A DNA stretch of 64,000 nucleotides from an uncultured Lachnospiraceae bacterium (GCA_910586255.1 CAJUHR010000004.1:1-64000), one strand, 5' to 3'; numbered from the stretch's first letter, positions 1-8,561 are shown. Notes: generated by a model not told the origin, from the sequence alone. Program-made: numbers and translations.

Positions 1-55
1 TTAGAGCGCCGCCCTGTCACGGCGGAGGTCGTGGGTTCGAATCCCATCCGGGTCG
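1..55 (+). tRNA. tRNA-Asp (GTC), 5' end outside window
   Basis: Only the 3' part is present: the end of the D arm, an anticodon stem-loop with loop CTGTCAC (anticodon GTC), the variable loop, a T arm GTGGG-TTCGAAT-CCCAT and the acceptor strand CCGGGTC with discriminator G at 55. CCA is not encoded. It is very likely part of a tRNA cluster with the tRNA-Leu that follows. Confidence 0.9.
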
Positions 56-96
56 TTGCCATACAAAGCGCGTCTAGGGCGCGTTTTGTATGGCAA
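56..96. other. Long hairpin between two tRNA genes
   Basis: A nearly perfect inverted repeat (TTGCCATACAAAGCGC against GCGTTTTGTATGGCAA) follows the tRNA-Asp directly. An A-run, not a T-run, follows it on the plus strand, so it is not a classical terminator. A role in tRNA precursor processing or termination is possible but not shown. Confidence 0.5.
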
Positions 97-139
97 AAAA
101 GAAAGTGCAGGACAAGGTATGGTCCTCTGTGCTGCGCAG

Positions 140-223
140 GCGGGTATGGTGGAATAGGCAGACACAAGAGACTTAAAATCTCTCGGGAGCAATCCCGTGC
201 CGGTTCAAGTCCGGCTACCCGCA
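140..223 (+). tRNA. tRNA-Leu (TAA)
   Basis: A complete class II tRNA: acceptor GCGGGTA pairs with TACCCGC, discriminator A at 223. The anticodon stem AGAGA/TCTCT encloses the loop CTTAAAA with anticodon TAA at 174-176. A long variable arm (CGGGAGCAATCCCG) and T arm with GGTTCAAGTCC are visible, as expected for leucine. CCA is not encoded. Confidence 0.95.
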
Positions 224-227
224 TTTG

Positions 228-270
228 ACGGCGCAAAGCTGAACCGAAGCGGTTTGAGTTTTGCGCCGTT
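228..270 (+). terminator. Terminator-like hairpin after tRNA-Leu
   Basis: ACGGCGCAAA at 228-237 pairs with TTTTGCGCCGT ending at 269, with a GC-rich base and the inner complement ACCG/CGGT. Only a short T stretch follows, so it may act in termination or 3' processing of the tRNA transcript. Confidence 0.6.
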
Positions 271-316
271 TCGCGTATGTTCGGGACAGATTGCTTTTGT
301 GTGAAAGGATATTTTT

Positions 317-1624
317 ATGTATAAGATAGTTTCCAGACTGTTGATTTACGGCGACATGCCCAAGGATACGATTTTGATGGAGCTGGCAGATATTGCGCGG
401 CGGATGGATGACGGGAGCCAGAAGAAGGAGGAGCTGATAATCCGGGCGTTTACCCAGATGAAGCACCTTTTACAGGTGGCCACGGACTATGGGTTTGACA
501 AAAATCTGTGGCATAATTATCTTACTTTTCTTCTGATTACCAGCGAGAATCCTTTCAGTATTACCTGTGAGAAGGTAGGGGCCAATGAGGGCAGTGTTAA
601 CTATTTTGCCAAGGGGGATTTCCGGGCCTTTAAGCAGCTTTTTGATTATGATTTCGGCAGGCTGGAGGAATTTTTGGGAGTAGATTGCTTTAGCAGGATT
701 TCCAACTATCGGGCAATCGGCAAAAAGGAACTCATGTACAATAAAAATGTCAGTGAGAAGGTGCAGGCTTTGAGCCTTCAGTTGGAAGAGGCGGCAGATG
801 AGGAGGAATTTTTTGATTGTGTGACCGGTTTTTACCGGGATTACGGGGTGGGAATGTTCGGTCTGAATAAGGCCTTTCGGATTTCTTCCGGGGCGGACGG
901 GCAGGTGGTGTTCCATGCCATCAACAATATGGATGCGGTCATGTTGGAGGACCTGGTGGGCTATGAGATTCAGAAGAAAAAGCTGATTGACAATACCTTG
1001 GCCTTTGTCCAGGGAAGAAAGGCCAACAATGTGCTTTTGTTTGGCGACAGCGGCACCGGCAAGTCCACCAGCGTCAAGGCGATTGTCAATGCTTTTTATC
1101 CTCAGGGGCTGCGGATGATTGAGATTTATAAGCATCAGTTTAAGGATCTGTCGGCAGTGATCGCCCGGATTAAGAACAGGAATTATAAGTTTATTATCTA
1201 TATGGATGATCTTTCCTTTGAGGAATTTGAGGTGGAGTATAAGTTTTTAAAGGCGGTCATTGAAGGCGGTGTGGAGACACGGCCGGACAATATTCTCATC
1301 TATGCCACATCCAACCGGCGCCATATTATCAAGGAAAACTGGAGCGACCGGGATGATATGGAAAGCGGCAACGGCTTGCACCGGTCGGATACCATGGAGG
1401 AGAAGCTGTCTTTAGTGAACCGGTTCGGCGTGACGATCAGCTACTCAAAACCGTCCCAAAAGGAGTATTTCCATATTGTCACAGAGCTGGCCAGACGGGC
1501 CGGGATCGATATGGAGGAGAAGGAGCTCTGTGCGGAGGCGAATAAATGGGAGCTGAGCCATGGAGGAATCTCCGGGCGGACGGCCCAGCAGTTTGTGAAT
1601 TATCTTTTGGGGCAAAAGGGATAA
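317..1624 (+). CDS. DUF815-family AAA+ ATPase
   Basis: This is a 435-residue cytosolic protein of the DUF815 family of P-loop ATPases. A Walker A motif GDSGTGKS is at about residues 243-250, and a Walker B-like stretch FIIYMDDLSFEE is near 292-303. The first 200 residues are helical and lack a known domain, which matches the family's usual layout. The start has AAAGGA about 9 bases upstream. It stands alone, 45 bases after the tRNA hairpin and before the T-box operon. The biochemical role of the family is not established. The family call is firm and the function is open. Confidence 0.85.
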   Translation: MYKIVSRLLIYGDMPKDTILMELADIARRMDDGSQKKEELIIRAFTQMKHLLQVATDYGFDKNLWHNYLTFLLITSENPFSITCEKVGANEGSVNYFAKGDFRAFKQLFDYDFGRLEEFLGVDCFSRISNYRAIGKKELMYNKNVSEKVQALSLQLEEAADEEEFFDCVTGFYRDYGVGMFGLNKAFRISSGADGQVVFHAINNMDAVMLEDLVGYEIQKKKLIDNTLAFVQGRKANNVLLFGDSGTGKSTSVKAIVNAFYPQGLRMIEIYKHQFKDLSAVIARIKNRNYKFIIYMDDLSFEEFEVEYKFLKAVIEGGVETRPDNILIYATSNRRHIIKENWSDRDDMESGNGLHRSDTMEEKLSLVNRFGVTISYSKPSQKEYFHIVTELARRAGIDMEEKELCAEANKWELSHGGISGRTAQQFVNYLLGQKG

Positions 1625-1655
1625 ATGGCGATAAATGGTAATATAAAAAAAGTAG

Positions 1656-1684
1656 TTGACAAATTGGGAAAAAGGGATTAGGAT
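1656..1684 (+). promoter_or_regulatory. Sigma-A promoter of the T-box operon
   Basis: TTGACA at 1656-1661 and TAGGAT at 1679-1684 are separated by exactly 17 bases. The predicted transcript would begin near 1691 and run into the T-box leader. Confidence 0.75.
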
Positions 1685-1769
1685 ATGTGTTAATCCAATG
1701 CAGCTTATGGCGGCATGGGAGGAATATAGAATAAACCGTTGAAAAAGAGAAGTAGGCATATTTCAGAAA

Positions 1770-2014
1770 TCACAGAGAGCCGCAGGCGGTGGGATTGCGG
1801 TATGGATGAATTTGCTGAATGGACTTTTGAGGGCAGTTCTGAAACCAATGCAGATATGGCATGAAGGGGAGAGTAGGGACTGACGGAGACCGCGACCGTT
1901 ATCCTGTGGCGTATATGTCAGTATACGAGGAAAGTGGGCTTATGCCAATTTGAGTGGTACCGCGGACAATCGTTCGTCTCAGATGCAGGAAACTGCGTCT
2001 GAGGCGTTTTTATT
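1770..2014 (+). ncRNA. T-box leader, probably tryptophan-responsive
   Basis: The segment carries an AG-rich box near 1772-1780, a linker GAGTAG followed by CCGTTATC near 1871-1902, the diagnostic T-box core TGGTACCGCG at 1955-1964, and an intrinsic terminator straight after it. T-box leaders sense uncharged tRNA through a specifier codon in stem I. A TGG triplet at 1857-1859, in the sequence region where the specifier should lie, would read Trp. Other triplets in the same stretch (ATG, GGC) cannot be excluded without folding. The downstream ABC importer belongs to a family often under Trp T-boxes, which supports this reading. Confidence 0.85.
1975..2014 (+). terminator. T-box intrinsic terminator
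   Basis: CGTCTCAGATGCAG pairs with CTGCGTCTGAGGCG (two G-U pairs) around the loop GAAA, followed by TTTTTATTT. The T-box core lies immediately upstream, so the antiterminator and terminator are mutually exclusive in the usual way. Confidence 0.9.
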
Positions 2015-2157
2015 TGCACAAACCCACATAGGGAAGTCAGCCGATCAAGCAGCATGAAGCCATGCGGCGGGCAGACGAAAACCGAAAAAGAAGTTGCGTG
2101 TTTATTTTATGAGGAAACGATGTACTAATACAACAATTGTTTGAAGAGGAGAGAATT

Positions 2158-3249
2158 ATGAGAAAAAGTGTAAAGCTGGCAGTGGCGGCGGCAATGGCGG
2201 CAGTGATGATGGCAGGATGCTCTTCGGGAAATTCCACGGGGAATGTGGCAGCTGACAAAAAAGAGAGTCCGGCTGATACGGCTTTGGATGCAGGGGCAGA
2301 TACGGATGCTGCCGGGGAGAATGCTTCGGATGAGAGTTACACTATCGGCATCGGCCAGTTTGCAGAGCATGGCTCTCTGGACAACTGCCGGGAGGGATTT
2401 TTGAAGGGTCTGGCAGAGGAAGGTATTGTGGAGGGGCAGAATCTGACTGTCTTGTATGAGAATGCCCAGACCGATGGGGGCACGGCCAGCCAGATTATGG
2501 CTAATTTCCTGTCAAAGGATGTGGATATGATCTGCGCCATTGCCACACCCATTGCCCAGAGCGCCTACAGTGCAGCCAGGGATACGGATGTGCCGGTGAT
2601 CTACACGGCGGTGACGGACCCGGTTCTGGCAGAGTTGGCAAAGGAGGACGGGACACCGGTGGGAGAGATTACAGGAACCAGTGACAAGCTGCCGGTGGAG
2701 AAACAGTTGGAGATGATAAGGGCATTGCTGCCGGATGCAAAGACCATCGGGATTCTGTACAGCACCAGTGAGATCAATTCGGTATCGGCCATTGAGGAGT
2801 ACAAGGCGGCCGCCTCTGATTATGGCTTTGAGATTGTGGAGAGCGGGATTTCGGGAACAGCGGATATTCCTCTGGCAACCGACAATCTGCTGGAAAAAGT
2901 AGATTGCCTTAATAATCTGACCGACAATACGGTGGTCAGCGTGCTTCCCATGATCCTGGATAAGGCGGCCAAGAAGAATGTTCCGGTGTTTGGAAGCGAG
3001 GTGGAGCAGGTGAAGATCGGCTGTCTGGCCACTGTGGGCTTGGACTATGTGGATCTGGGCGCTCAGACCGGACGGATGGCGGCCCAGGTGCTTAAAGGGG
3101 AGAAAAAGGCCGGGGAGATGAAGTTTGAGGTGATTACGGAGGCGTCCTTTTACGGCAACACCAAGGTGGCAGAGAATCTGGGAGTGGAGATTCCTGAGGA
3201 GCTGTCCTCCTCGGCGGCAGAGCTGTTTGATGAGATTGCAGCAGAGTGA
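2158..3249 (+). CDS. trpX: ABC transporter substrate-binding lipoprotein (TrpX type)
   Basis: A 363-residue extracytoplasmic binding protein of the ABC_sub_bind family (PF04392). The N-terminus is a lipoprotein signal: MRKSVKLAV, a hydrophobic stretch, then the lipobox MAGC. A low-complexity acidic linker follows, and the mature domain starts near YTIGIGQFAEHGSL. The start at 2158 is chosen over the in-frame ATG at 2137 because AGGAGAG lies just upstream and the lipoprotein signal then begins at residue 1. It is the first gene of a T-box-controlled importer operon. Tryptophan as substrate is inferred from the T-box and family; another aromatic amino acid is possible. Confidence 0.85.
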   Translation: MRKSVKLAVAAAMAAVMMAGCSSGNSTGNVAADKKESPADTALDAGADTDAAGENASDESYTIGIGQFAEHGSLDNCREGFLKGLAEEGIVEGQNLTVLYENAQTDGGTASQIMANFLSKDVDMICAIATPIAQSAYSAARDTDVPVIYTAVTDPVLAELAKEDGTPVGEITGTSDKLPVEKQLEMIRALLPDAKTIGILYSTSEINSVSAIEEYKAAASDYGFEIVESGISGTADIPLATDNLLEKVDCLNNLTDNTVVSVLPMILDKAAKKNVPVFGSEVEQVKIGCLATVGLDYVDLGAQTGRMAAQVLKGEKKAGEMKFEVITEASFYGNTKVAENLGVEIPEELSSSAAELFDEIAAE

Positions 3250-3279
3250 TTCTGACGAGAGACGATTGTGATAGCGGAG

Positions 3280-3359
3280 AGAGCGGCCCGAGAGAAAGCA
3301 AGACGGCTGTGAAGGCGGAGCAGAGCGGCCCGAGAGGAAAGTAAAGAGGCTGTGAAGGT
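3280..3359. repeat. Two imperfect 42-bp direct repeats between trpX and permease
   Basis: AGAGCGGCCCGAGAG at 3280 recurs at 3322, and GGCTGTGAAGG occurs in both units. The 171-base gap between trpX and the permease start holds these repeats and no gene. Confidence 0.6.
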
Positions 3360-3420
3360 AAGAAGTGCGGTGTTTCCTGGCAATGGCAGCCGGAAGTGAA
3401 TGAGAAAGCTGGAGGAGACT

Positions 3421-4359
3421 ATGTCGATCATTATTGGAATTTTAGAGGAAGGGCTGATTTACGCGATCCTGGCCCTGGGAGTCTATATTACCTATAAGAT
3501 TCTGGATTTTCCGGATCTTTCCGTGGACGGTACGTTCCCTATGGGAGCGGCGGTCACGGCCATGCTGATTATGAAGGGAGTGTCCCCGGCTCTCACCCTG
3601 CCGCTTGCGTTTCTGGCAGGGGCGCTGGCCGGATGTGTGACCGGCTTTATCCATGTAAAGCTGCGGGTGCGGGATCTTTTGTCCGGAATCATTATGATGA
3701 CAGCCCTGTATTCTTTGAATCTGCGGATTGCCGGAAAGGCAAATCTGCCTATTTTCAGCAAGGATACGATTTTTGACAACAGTTTTTTTGCGCAGGCAGT
3801 GCCTGAGCCGGTAAAGCCGTATCTGGCAGTGCTGGTTCTGCTGCTGATCACTGTTGTGTGCAAGATACTGCTGGATCTGTATCTGAATACCCGGTCCGGC
3901 TATCTTCTGCGGGCTGTGGGAGATAATGAGGTGCTGGTGACCTCCCTGGCAAAGGATAAGGGGATGGTAAAGCTCTGTGGACTGGCCATTTCCAATGGCT
4001 TCGTGGCTCTGGCAGGCTGTGTGTACTGTCAGCAAAAGGGATTTTTTGAAATCAGCACAGGAACGGGGGCCATTGTCATCGGTCTTGCCAATGTGATTAT
4101 CGGCACGAAGCTGTTTAAGAATCTCCGGCTGTTTTCCGCAAAAACAGGGGAGAACAAAGACGGACAGATAAAACACCGGAGCGGACTTAAAGCCACCACG
4201 GCAGTGATCTTAGGCTCTCTGGTGTACCGCGGCTGTGTGGCTCTGGCTATTTCCTTGGGGATGGCTGCATCGGATCTAAAGCTGGTGACCGCGGTTTTGT
4301 TCCTTATTATCCTGGTCTTAAGCAGCCAGAAGGGAAAGAAGGTGAACACCCATGCTTGA
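3421..4359 (+). CDS. trpY: ABC transporter permease (TrpY type)
   Basis: A 312-residue integral membrane protein of the branched-chain type permease family (PF02653), with about eight hydrophobic segments and the motif ITYKILDFPDLSVDGTFPMG near the N-terminus that is typical of permeases paired with PF04392 binding proteins. The start at 3421 is chosen over 3400 because AGGAG sits six bases upstream of it. A short hydrophilic insertion with many basic residues (around residues 240-260) probably faces the cytosol. The stop overlaps the start of the ATPase gene by eight bases, so the three genes are translationally linked. Confidence 0.85.
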   Translation: MSIIIGILEEGLIYAILALGVYITYKILDFPDLSVDGTFPMGAAVTAMLIMKGVSPALTLPLAFLAGALAGCVTGFIHVKLRVRDLLSGIIMMTALYSLNLRIAGKANLPIFSKDTIFDNSFFAQAVPEPVKPYLAVLVLLLITVVCKILLDLYLNTRSGYLLRAVGDNEVLVTSLAKDKGMVKLCGLAISNGFVALAGCVYCQQKGFFEISTGTGAIVIGLANVIIGTKLFKNLRLFSAKTGENKDGQIKHRSGLKATTAVILGSLVYRGCVALAISLGMAASDLKLVTAVLFLIILVLSSQKGKKVNTHA

Positions 4360-5125
4360 GCTGAATCATATTGAGAAATATTACAACGCGGGAACGGTTC
4401 ATGAGATGTGCATGTTCCAGGATTTCTCCATGAAAATATCGGAGGGCCAGTTTGTGTCTGTGGTGGGGAGCAACGGCTCAGGAAAAACCTCTCTTTTAAA
4501 TATTATTTGCGGGAGTATTCCCCTTGACGGGGGAAGCATCCGCATTAATGGCGAGGATATTACCCATATGCCGGAATACCGGCGCCAGAGGCGGATTGGC
4601 CGTGTCTACCAGAACCCGGCCATGGGAACCTGCCCCAGTATGACGATTCTGGAAAATATGTCTTTGGCTGACAATAAGGGGAAGCCTTTTAACCTGCACA
4701 GAGGGACAAACAAAAAGCGGATCGACTTTTATCGGGAGCAGCTTCGCTTCCTTGGCCTTGGCCTGGAGGATAAGCTGCATGTGAAGGTAGGCGTTCTCTC
4801 CGGCGGTCAGCGGCAGGCCATGGCTCTTTTAATGTCAACCATGCCCAATATCGAATTTCTGATTTTGGATGAGCATACGGCGGCTCTGGATCCAAAGACG
4901 GCAGAGATTATCATGGAGCTGACCGGCAGGGTGGTTAAGGAGAAGCGGCTGACTACCATTATGGTGACGCATAATCTGCGCTACGCGGTGGAGTACGGGG
5001 ATCGCCTGGTGATGATGCACCAGGGCCAGGCGATTATCGATGAAGAGGGGGCAGCCAAGGCGGCCATCCAGACAAAGGATATTTTGGATAAATTTAACGA
5101 AATTAGTATTGAATGTGGAAATTAA
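4352..5125 (+). CDS. trpZ: ABC transporter ATP-binding protein (TrpZ type)
   Basis: A 257-residue ABC ATPase. Walker A is GSNGSGKTS at about 38-46, the signature is VLSGGQRQAMAL, Walker B is FLILDEHTAALDP, and the switch histidine is in MVTHNLRYA. It energises the TrpXY importer at the cytosolic side of the membrane. AAGAAGG lies ahead of the ATG, which overlaps the permease stop. It is the last gene of the T-box operon; no clear terminator is visible in the AT-rich sequence after it. Confidence 0.9.
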   Translation: MLELNHIEKYYNAGTVHEMCMFQDFSMKISEGQFVSVVGSNGSGKTSLLNIICGSIPLDGGSIRINGEDITHMPEYRRQRRIGRVYQNPAMGTCPSMTILENMSLADNKGKPFNLHRGTNKKRIDFYREQLRFLGLGLEDKLHVKVGVLSGGQRQAMALLMSTMPNIEFLILDEHTAALDPKTAEIIMELTGRVVKEKRLTTIMVTHNLRYAVEYGDRLVMMHQGQAIIDEEGAAKAAIQTKDILDKFNEISIECGN

Positions 5126-5159
5126 TTGTAAAATATTTGGAAATTTTAGAATAGTTTTA

Positions 5160-5188
5160 TAAACAAAACGCATTTCTTATGGTATACT
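5160..5188 (+). promoter_or_regulatory. Possible promoter upstream of the two-component genes
   Basis: TATACT at 5183-5188 is a good -10 box. The -35 at 5160-5165 (TAAACA) is weak at 17 bases. A TTGACA at 5230-5235 is an alternative -35, but no matching -10 was seen. Confidence 0.4.
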
Positions 5189-5220
5189 AATTATTTAGAG
5201 GAAGATGTACTCGTGAGCTA

Positions 5221-5280
5221 AATGGTTTGTTGACACGATTTTCTTATTTTAGAGCAAATCACCCAATCATTTGGCAGATG
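5221..5280 (-). repeat. Dispersed repeat family B, copy 1
   Basis: Read on the minus strand this segment gives TGCCAAATGATTGGGTGATTT, minus one base the same as the sequence at 8813-8833 on the plus strand, and similarity continues for about 30 more bases (AAATAAGAAAATCGTGT against AAATAGGAGAATCATGT). It lies between trpZ and the sensor kinase. Confidence 0.65.
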
Positions 5281-5374
5281 AGCACGCTTGCGAGTATAAC
5301 AGTCGGAAAAATCCGGACTGTTGCGCAAAAAGCAGTCTTTTTGATAATCGTATGCCGGAAAGGAGTGCGTTTTT

Positions 5375-6487
5375 ATGAAGATGCGGAGCCGGCTGCTGAT
5401 CGCATTTCTGACCTTCAGTATTTTGCCCATTGTCTTTGCCGGAATGTTGATTTCCATGAATAAGCTTTTTTTGCTGTATCGGTTTGATGATTTTGAGCCG
5501 GAGATCAAAAGCATGGTGGTACAGATGCTGGTATCCGGAGTTTTTATGCTGGTGTTTATCTCTGCGGCTCTCACCATGTGGGTCTATCGCTCGGTGGTGC
5601 AGCCCATAAGCAAGCTTCAGGAAGCGGTCCGCAAGATTCGTGACGGTGATCTGGACTTTACCATGGATGTGCAGGAGGATGACGAGATTGGCCAGCTCTG
5701 TCAGGACTTCGAGGAGATGCGCATGCGCTTAAAGGAGAATGCGGAGGATAAGATCCAGGACGATTTGGAGAGCAAGGAGCTGATCAGCAATATCTCCCAT
5801 GATTTAAAGACCCCCATCACGGCAATCAAAGGCTATGTGGAGGGGATCATGGACGGAGTGGCCTCCTCACCGGAAAAGCTGGACAAATATATCCGGACCA
5901 TTTACAATAAGGCCAATGATATGGATCGTCTGATCGATGAGCTGACCTTTTACTCCAAGATCGATACCAACAAGATTCCCTACACCTTTTCAAAGATCAA
6001 TGTGGGCGGATATTTTCGGGACTGTGCCGAGGAGGTTGGCCTGGACATGGAGTCCCGGGGCATTGAGTTCGGATATTTTAACTATGTAAGCGATGATGTG
6101 ATGGTGATTGCGGACGCGGAGCAGATGAAGCGGGTGATCAACAACATTATCGGCAATTCGGTCAAATATATGGACAAGGACCGGGGAATGCTCAATATCC
6201 GGATCAAGGATGTGGGAGATTTTGTTCAGGTGGAGATCGAGGACAACGGGCGCGGGATCGCCTCAAAGGATCTGCCCAATATCTTTGACCGCTTTTACCG
6301 GACCGATTCCTCCCGCAATTCCTCCCAGGGAGGCAGCGGAATCGGCCTCTCCATTGTGCGTAAGATTATCGAGGACCATGGGGGAAGAATCTGGGCCACC
6401 AGCAAGGAGGGCATGGGGACAGAGATGCATTTTGTTTTGAGAAAATATCAGGAGGTTTTACAGCATGAGCAGGATACTGATCATTGA
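5375..6487 (+). CDS. Sensor histidine kinase with HAMP domain
   Basis: A 370-residue membrane kinase. Two transmembrane segments lie at about 7-28 and 48-70 with only a short outer loop, so it lacks a large extracellular sensor and may sense the membrane itself or a partner. HAMP spans roughly 70-122. The phosphoacceptor is H142 in NISHDLKTPITA. The ATPase domain shows NNIIGNSVKY (N box), DNGRGI (G1), FDRFYR and GGSGIGLSI (G2). AAAGGAG lies ten bases before the ATG. Its 3' end overlaps the response regulator gene by 23 bases. The signal is unknown. Confidence 0.92.
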   Translation: MKMRSRLLIAFLTFSILPIVFAGMLISMNKLFLLYRFDDFEPEIKSMVVQMLVSGVFMLVFISAALTMWVYRSVVQPISKLQEAVRKIRDGDLDFTMDVQEDDEIGQLCQDFEEMRMRLKENAEDKIQDDLESKELISNISHDLKTPITAIKGYVEGIMDGVASSPEKLDKYIRTIYNKANDMDRLIDELTFYSKIDTNKIPYTFSKINVGGYFRDCAEEVGLDMESRGIEFGYFNYVSDDVMVIADAEQMKRVINNIIGNSVKYMDKDRGMLNIRIKDVGDFVQVEIEDNGRGIASKDLPNIFDRFYRTDSSRNSSQGGSGIGLSIVRKIIEDHGGRIWATSKEGMGTEMHFVLRKYQEVLQHEQDTDH

Positions 6488-7154
6488 GGATGAGACCAGC
6501 ATTGCAGAGCTGGAGCGGGACTATCTGGAACTGAGTGATTTTGAGGTGGAGCTGGAAGAGGATGGCCGGGAAGGATTGGAACGTGCCCTGAATGAGGATT
6601 TTGACCTGATGATTTTGGACCTGATGCTGCCGGGTATGGATGGATTTGAGATTTGCAAAAGGTTCCGTGAGGTAAAGAACACGCCGATTATCATTATCTC
6701 GGCCAAGAAGGAGGATATTGACAAGATCCGAGGTCTGGGTCTGGGAGCCGATGACTATATGACCAAGCCCTTTAGCCCCAGCGAGATGGTGGCTCGGGTG
6801 AAGGCCCACTTAGCCCGATATGAGCGGCTTATCGGCAGCGGAAGCCCGGAGAATGAGCTGATTGAGATTCGCGGCTTAAAGATTGACAAGACGGCCCGGC
6901 GGGTGTGGATCAATGGGGAGGAAAAGAATTTTACTACCAAGGAATTTGACCTTCTGACCTTTCTGGCCCAGAATCCCAACCATGTTTACACCAAGGAGGA
7001 GCTGTTCTCTAAGATTTGGGATATGGAGTCCATTGGGGACATTGCCACGGTGACGGTCCATATCAAGAAGATCCGGGAGAAGATTGAGTTCAATACGGCC
7101 AAGCCCCAGTATATTGAGACGATTTGGGGAGTCGGTTACCGGTTTAAGGTGTAG
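6465..7154 (+). CDS. OmpR/PhoB-family response regulator
   Basis: A 229-residue two-domain regulator. The receiver domain has the acidic pair at residues 8-9, the phosphoacceptor D52 in LMILDLMLPGMDG, a conserved Thr/Ser in IIIISAKKED and Lys in MTKPFSP. The C-terminal winged-helix domain (about 130-229) ends in the usual WGVGYRFKV. An excellent AGGAGG precedes the ATG. It overlaps the kinase gene, so the two are cotranscribed and form one phosphorelay. Targets cannot be read from the sequence. Confidence 0.95.
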   Translation: MSRILIIEDETSIAELERDYLELSDFEVELEEDGREGLERALNEDFDLMILDLMLPGMDGFEICKRFREVKNTPIIIISAKKEDIDKIRGLGLGADDYMTKPFSPSEMVARVKAHLARYERLIGSGSPENELIEIRGLKIDKTARRVWINGEEKNFTTKEFDLLTFLAQNPNHVYTKEELFSKIWDMESIGDIATVTVHIKKIREKIEFNTAKPQYIETIWGVGYRFKV

Positions 7155-7168
7155 AGTTTTTTGGGAAC

Positions 7169-7229
7169 GGACATCCGATGCTTCCTGTCCGGCGCGGGCA
7201 GGGGGGAGGATACCCGTCTGTTTTCTTAC
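7169..7229 (+). repeat. Dispersed repeat family C, copy 1
   Basis: It contains GACATCCGATGC, CTGTCCGGCG, GGGCAGG and GATACCCGTCTGTT in that order, the same block order as the copy at 16279-16334. It lies between the response regulator gene and a small membrane protein gene. Confidence 0.6.
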
Positions 7230-7281
7230 AATATAAAAAATATGCGGCAGAATGAATGCTGCAAAAAAGGAGGAATGAGTT

Positions 7282-8013
7282 GTGATATTTGAACCGGATG
7301 AAAGGCTGAAGCGGAAGATGTCAAAGAACGGCAGCGTGCTTCAGTACATGTACAGTGTGGCAGGGGCAGGAAAAGGGCTGATTACCATGGGAATTATGCT
7401 GATTTTTATCGCTGTTTTGCTGGCGGCCGCGCTGTTCAATACTATGGGGAACAAAGCTGTAATGCTGGCGGCAGTTATTGCGGTTCCCAGTATTTCGCTG
7501 ATTGTTCTGGGGACTTTTATGCAGAAGAAAAGGGAGGCGGGCTGGGTGTCCGGTTACATGAGCCGAAGCAGCTTAAAGGAGCGGGATCTCCATCAGGCAG
7601 ATGAGGAATTCAGACAGCCGGGGACGCTTCTGTTTTCTCTGGACAAGGGCAAGGACGACAACAGCCTAAAAAGGATGGGATTTATCACAGCCAACTATGT
7701 GAAATTTCCGGGACCAAAGCCTTGCATATTCCGGCTGGAGGACATAGTGACATGCCTGTACACAAAGAAAATGCTTTGCGCGGACGGAGGCTATGACCGG
7801 GCTCTGCTTGCTTACGGCTTGGATGGAGAGTACGCATATCTCTATACCAGCCCGCCGGAGAAGGCCAGCTTAGAGATTGTGAAAGCCATCGGGGAGCGGA
7901 ACCCGAGGATCATTACGGACCACCATTTCGCCTACGAGGGGAAAGAGTATGATGCGGTGCAGGATGTGAATGGGGTCATCGCGCTTCACAAGCGGGTATA
8001 TGGGAAAGCATAG
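7282..8013 (+). CDS. Membrane protein of unknown function
   Basis: I do not recognise this 243-residue protein. It has two adjacent hydrophobic segments near residues 33-55 and 60-80, and a soluble C-terminal part with LEDIVTCLYTKKML near its middle. The start codon is GTG, chosen because AAGGAGG lies nine bases upstream. It sits alone between two copies of repeat family C, 127 bases after the response regulator gene, and is followed by a zinc-ribbon membrane protein. A regulatory link with the two-component pair is possible but not shown. Confidence 0.7.
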   Translation: MIFEPDERLKRKMSKNGSVLQYMYSVAGAGKGLITMGIMLIFIAVLLAAALFNTMGNKAVMLAAVIAVPSISLIVLGTFMQKKREAGWVSGYMSRSSLKERDLHQADEEFRQPGTLLFSLDKGKDDNSLKRMGFITANYVKFPGPKPCIFRLEDIVTCLYTKKMLCADGGYDRALLAYGLDGEYAYLYTSPPEKASLEIVKAIGERNPRIITDHHFAYEGKEYDAVQDVNGVIALHKRVYGKA

Positions 8014-8067
8014 ATACTTATGACGTATCGTTTGGTTTTGAGGAAAAAGGGCTGTAACAGCTAAAGG

Positions 8068-8137
8068 GACATCCGGACTGTCACAGCGGGCAGAAGGCCC
8101 GGACAGGCAAAAAGGTACCCGTCCGAACCGTTGCAAT
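8068..8137 (+). repeat. Dispersed repeat family C, divergent copy
   Basis: GACATCCGGACTG, GCGGGCAG, then GGTACCCGTCCG follow in the same order as in the copies at 7169 and 16279, with a longer middle that can fold (GGCCCGGACAGG region). It is the whole gap between two small genes. Confidence 0.5.
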
Positions 8138-8152
8138 ACGAGGGAGTGTAAG

Positions 8153-8506
8153 ATGAAAGAGATAAAGTGTCCTTCTTGCGGAGGACCGTTAAGGATCGAT
8201 ACAAAGAATCCGAACATAGAGATATGCGACCAGTGCAATAAAAAGTATGCTGTGGAGAGTATTTACTCTCAGGCAACCGGGAAAGAGAAAATTGAGTTGC
8301 GGCTTGTGCCGGAAAGAATGGCCTATGAGCCTGTGAAGAAAAAGGAGCCGAAAAAGACAGGCTGGGAGCCTTACGGATGGAAGCGGGGCGTGGCTCTGGT
8401 GATCCTGTTTTTTGTTTTGATGGGGATTATGTATGGCCCGAAAATATACCGGCGCTATCAGATGGATCACGGGGGAATCACAACGGAGTCTCAGAAGGAG
8501 CCATAG
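8153..8506 (+). CDS. Zinc-ribbon membrane protein of unknown function
   Basis: A 117-residue protein with an N-terminal zinc ribbon (CPSCGG at residues 6-11 and CDQC at about 25-28), a basic linker, a single transmembrane segment near residues 82-98 and a short tail. AGGGAG precedes the ATG. Such ribbon plus one-helix proteins are common in Clostridia, but no function can be given. It may be cotranscribed with the preceding membrane protein, from which it is separated by a repeat copy. Confidence 0.7.
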   Translation: MKEIKCPSCGGPLRIDTKNPNIEICDQCNKKYAVESIYSQATGKEKIELRLVPERMAYEPVKKKEPKKTGWEPYGWKRGVALVILFFVLMGIMYGPKIYRRYQMDHGGITTESQKEP

Positions 8507-8561
8507 TCGTGCAATCCGCCCATTGATAATTTTGCTAAAGAGGCGTATAATGAGAATGTTT

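Noticed and set aside
3442..4176. A 244-codon minus-strand frame opposite the TrpY-type permease
   Set aside because: Composition rich in His and Gln typical of an antisense shadow; the permease frame is clear.
6465..6487. Frameshift between sensor kinase and regulator
   Set aside because: The 23-base overlap has a proper AGGAGG before the regulator ATG, and both proteins are full length.
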